Below are positions 44,801 through 45,390 of a DNA stretch of 45,390 nt, piece by piece. Source of the DNA: Chloroflexota bacterium (lineage in GTDB: Bacteria; Chloroflexota; Anaerolineae; B4-G1; SLSP01); contig JAKQHY010000207.1 in NCBI GenBank assembly GCA_029555965.1, positions 1 to 45,390 on the forward strand, in the 5' to 3' direction. Position 1 is the first letter of the stretch. The number at the start of each line of letters is the position of its first letter. A program made the position numbers and the translations under genes. The notes beneath the pieces were generated by a model. The model did no database searches, was not told the origin of the DNA, and was given only the letters and a program-made list of their open reading frames with translations.

Positions 44801-45390
44801 CGCAGGCGAGTCAGTACAAATCCGAGTTTCTGGCGAATATGTCGCACGAGCTGCGCACGCCGCTTAACTCGCTGCTCATCCTGGCGCAGATGCTGGCGAA
44901 CAACGGCGAAGGCAACCTCACGGAAGAACAGGTCGAGTCGGCCAGTATCATCCACAAGAGTGGGGCGGACCTGCTCAACTTGATCAACGAGATCCTGGAC
45001 TTGTCCAAAGTGGAGGCGGGGCGGATGGAATTCCACATCGCCCCGGTGGCCTTGCGCGACGTGGTGCGCAACCTCCAGGTGCAGTTTGAGCCGCTTGCTG
45101 CCCAGAAAGCCCTGCCGTTCACCGTCACGGTGGACGAATCTCTCCCCGCCACCATCGCCACCGACCAGCAGCGGGTGGAGCAAATCCTCAAGAACCTGCT
45201 CGCCAACGCCTTCAAGTTCACCGAGCAGGGCCGCGTCACTCTGGACATTCTGCGTCCAGCCTCGGCGCCGGCCGGTACCGCGCTGACCGCCGCGCAGACC
45301 ATCGCCTTCCGGGTGACGGACACGGGGATCGGGATGACGCCGGAGCAGCAGCAGCGGATGTTCGTGGCGTTCCAGCAGGCCGACGGCAGC
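41827..45390 (+). CDS. LacI/PBP1-type sensor histidine kinase with PAS domain (third paralogue, 3' end outside window)
   Basis: The frame opens at ATG 41827 (AGGAG upstream, 43 nt after the previous stop) and runs 1188 codons to the window edge without a stop. The LacI/PBP1 domain (about 4-290; IGYINMEVHNEW start, VIGFDDF late) ends RQSCGC (C289, C291). A GAF-like region, then a PAS domain (about 575-690; VPDRIYFKDMQSRFTHVN and IIGTFGISRDVTE) are followed by a coiled coil, a GAF domain ([11 protein letters not shown]) and a signalling helix. HisKA has H1007. The HATPase is cut at QQADGS, before the GTGLGL box. The PAS domain is absent from the other two. Receivers would be expected beyond the edge by analogy. 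Confidence 0.93.
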   Translation, partial: MNKRPTIGYINMEVHNEWSMWPWQGIVNVAEKYGANLVTYIGKTLKGRGVEEQANVIYPLARDERLDGLIIWKAGLVMMLNDAEVEKFITQYPVPIVTIEGNLPGKPCVTYENYQGMRRAVDHLVEVHGLTKIGFLGMYGNHRGFQDRYRGYVDALQAHGLAVDPLFARPWFDLDQLIEALIEETILDAYLDAALDAGLQAVIGVADDIAMQVQNRLQQRGVEVPHDVAVIGFDDFTASSVLTPPMTSVTPSWYELGQLAAETLLDIFAGKPVPAELFAPARLTIRQSCGCQDPCVELAGRERVNTGKSDEVISLIVETARSSKMEGSEQGVVELWEKFNVAIKGGEPGDFLKTLERLVHRTVRAGGSLTAWHNTISLFRQHTQPPTKQTSFHTRLLQQAQVLIGREAERSQAAQRFQTSLLENRLRIINHQLIAILDVDNLVDVLVKRLPGLGISRGYLALFEDPQPYQFLDPAPEWARLILAYTPQGRVSLEPGGQRFRAQHLLPDELWPADVAVNLVALTLYVHEMPLGFIVFDGSSRNGVILEALRVQISSALHGATLVQRVQERSDALARQQYILDTFMESVPDRIYFKDMQSRFTHVNKALVEKLGAVDAGELLGKSDFDFFPGEQAQEKYRQEQEILRTGQPLFSAEEPDGVDRWAVTTKMPLRDEKGQIIGTFGISRDVTELVKARQVAESAKNEAEKARQKAEVAQTHAERSRQEAEAEKEKAEAVNRALAVQMWQSTGQTQLNERMRGEQDLPGLATNVVQQLCEYLPADSGALYIKRDERLLLCGSYAYPADIATEVALGEGLLGQAAVSKKTIIRKNLSDTHRAVQMGLTRLPLQSIVIMPLRYEHEVVGVLGLGVFEDFTPAQMEFLNQALENITIAFLTAQARGRINELLTQTREQAAELQAQQEELRATNEELEAQTESLRASETRLRDQQSALEAANAELEEKTVAVQEKQGVLDQQNQELRAAQGELERKAEELAQASQYKSEFLANMSHELRTPLNSLLILAQMLANNGEGNLTEEQVESASIIHKSGADLLNLINEILDLSKVEAGRMEFHIAPVALRDVVRNLQVQFEPLAAQKALPFTVTVDESLPATIATDQQRVEQILKNLLANAFKFTEQGRVTLDILRPASAPAGTALTAAQTIAFRVTDTGIGMTPEQQQRMFVAFQQADGS

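Overview
The window reads as chromosomal DNA of a free-living, moderately GC-rich bacterium, most likely a Chloroflexota member of the Anaerolineae type. This placement is an inference. It rests on giant secreted DUF11-repeat proteins ending in a YLPLV(L/I)R tail, on LacI-type sensor/hybrid kinases, on a GatCAB system, and on intergenic gaps filled with simple-word hairpins. No plasmid, phage or complete insertion-sequence hallmark is visible. Only a 16-codon start of an unidentified gene lies at the left edge.

Left part (1-5385), mostly minus strand. A self-contained tRNA-Gln(CUG) unit has promoter, tRNA and terminator. To its right is a four-gene operon read right to left: two membrane-anchored SPFH/band-7 proteins with a 4-nt overlap, a TPR-like protein of unknown function, and a PfkB-type sugar kinase whose start overlaps the previous stop.

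Surface-protein block (5826-17494, minus). Two giant secreted paralogues of 2250 and 1603 aa share eight DUF11-like units in the same order. They differ in how often a roughly 260-aa two-unit module is repeated (four times versus once) and in whether a CARDB-like domain is present. A good promoter lies upstream of the pair and a long hairpin lies between the genes. On the other strand, a strong promoter drives a roughly 100-nt region ending in a GNRA-loop hairpin, which is a candidate small RNA or attenuated leader. A baeRF/Vms1-like release-factor-fold protein follows (18001-19113).

Housekeeping block (19274-27702, minus). Read right to left it encodes an HD-domain hydrolase, GatC, GatA, a sugar-1-phosphate nucleotidylyltransferase with a beta-helix tail, a VapB-like antitoxin with a decayed VapC toxin, a class I aminotransferase, GatB and glutamate dehydrogenase. 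GatCAB together with tRNA-Gln fits indirect Gln-tRNA synthesis.

Signalling block (27943-45390, plus). CheR and a receiver-less CheB are followed by an array of very large soluble sensor kinases. Three have a LacI/PBP1-type ligand-binding domain without the DNA-binding helix-turn-helix, then GAF (and in one a PAS) domains, a long coiled coil, and a HisKA/HATPase core. The two complete ones end in three receiver domains. The third runs off the right edge. A REC-GAF-GAF histidine kinase sits between the first and second. No CheA, CheW, methyl-accepting receptor or DNA-binding output gene is visible. The block therefore looks like a cytoplasmic ligand-sensing phosphorelay coupled to methylation enzymes, and it is the most interesting system here.
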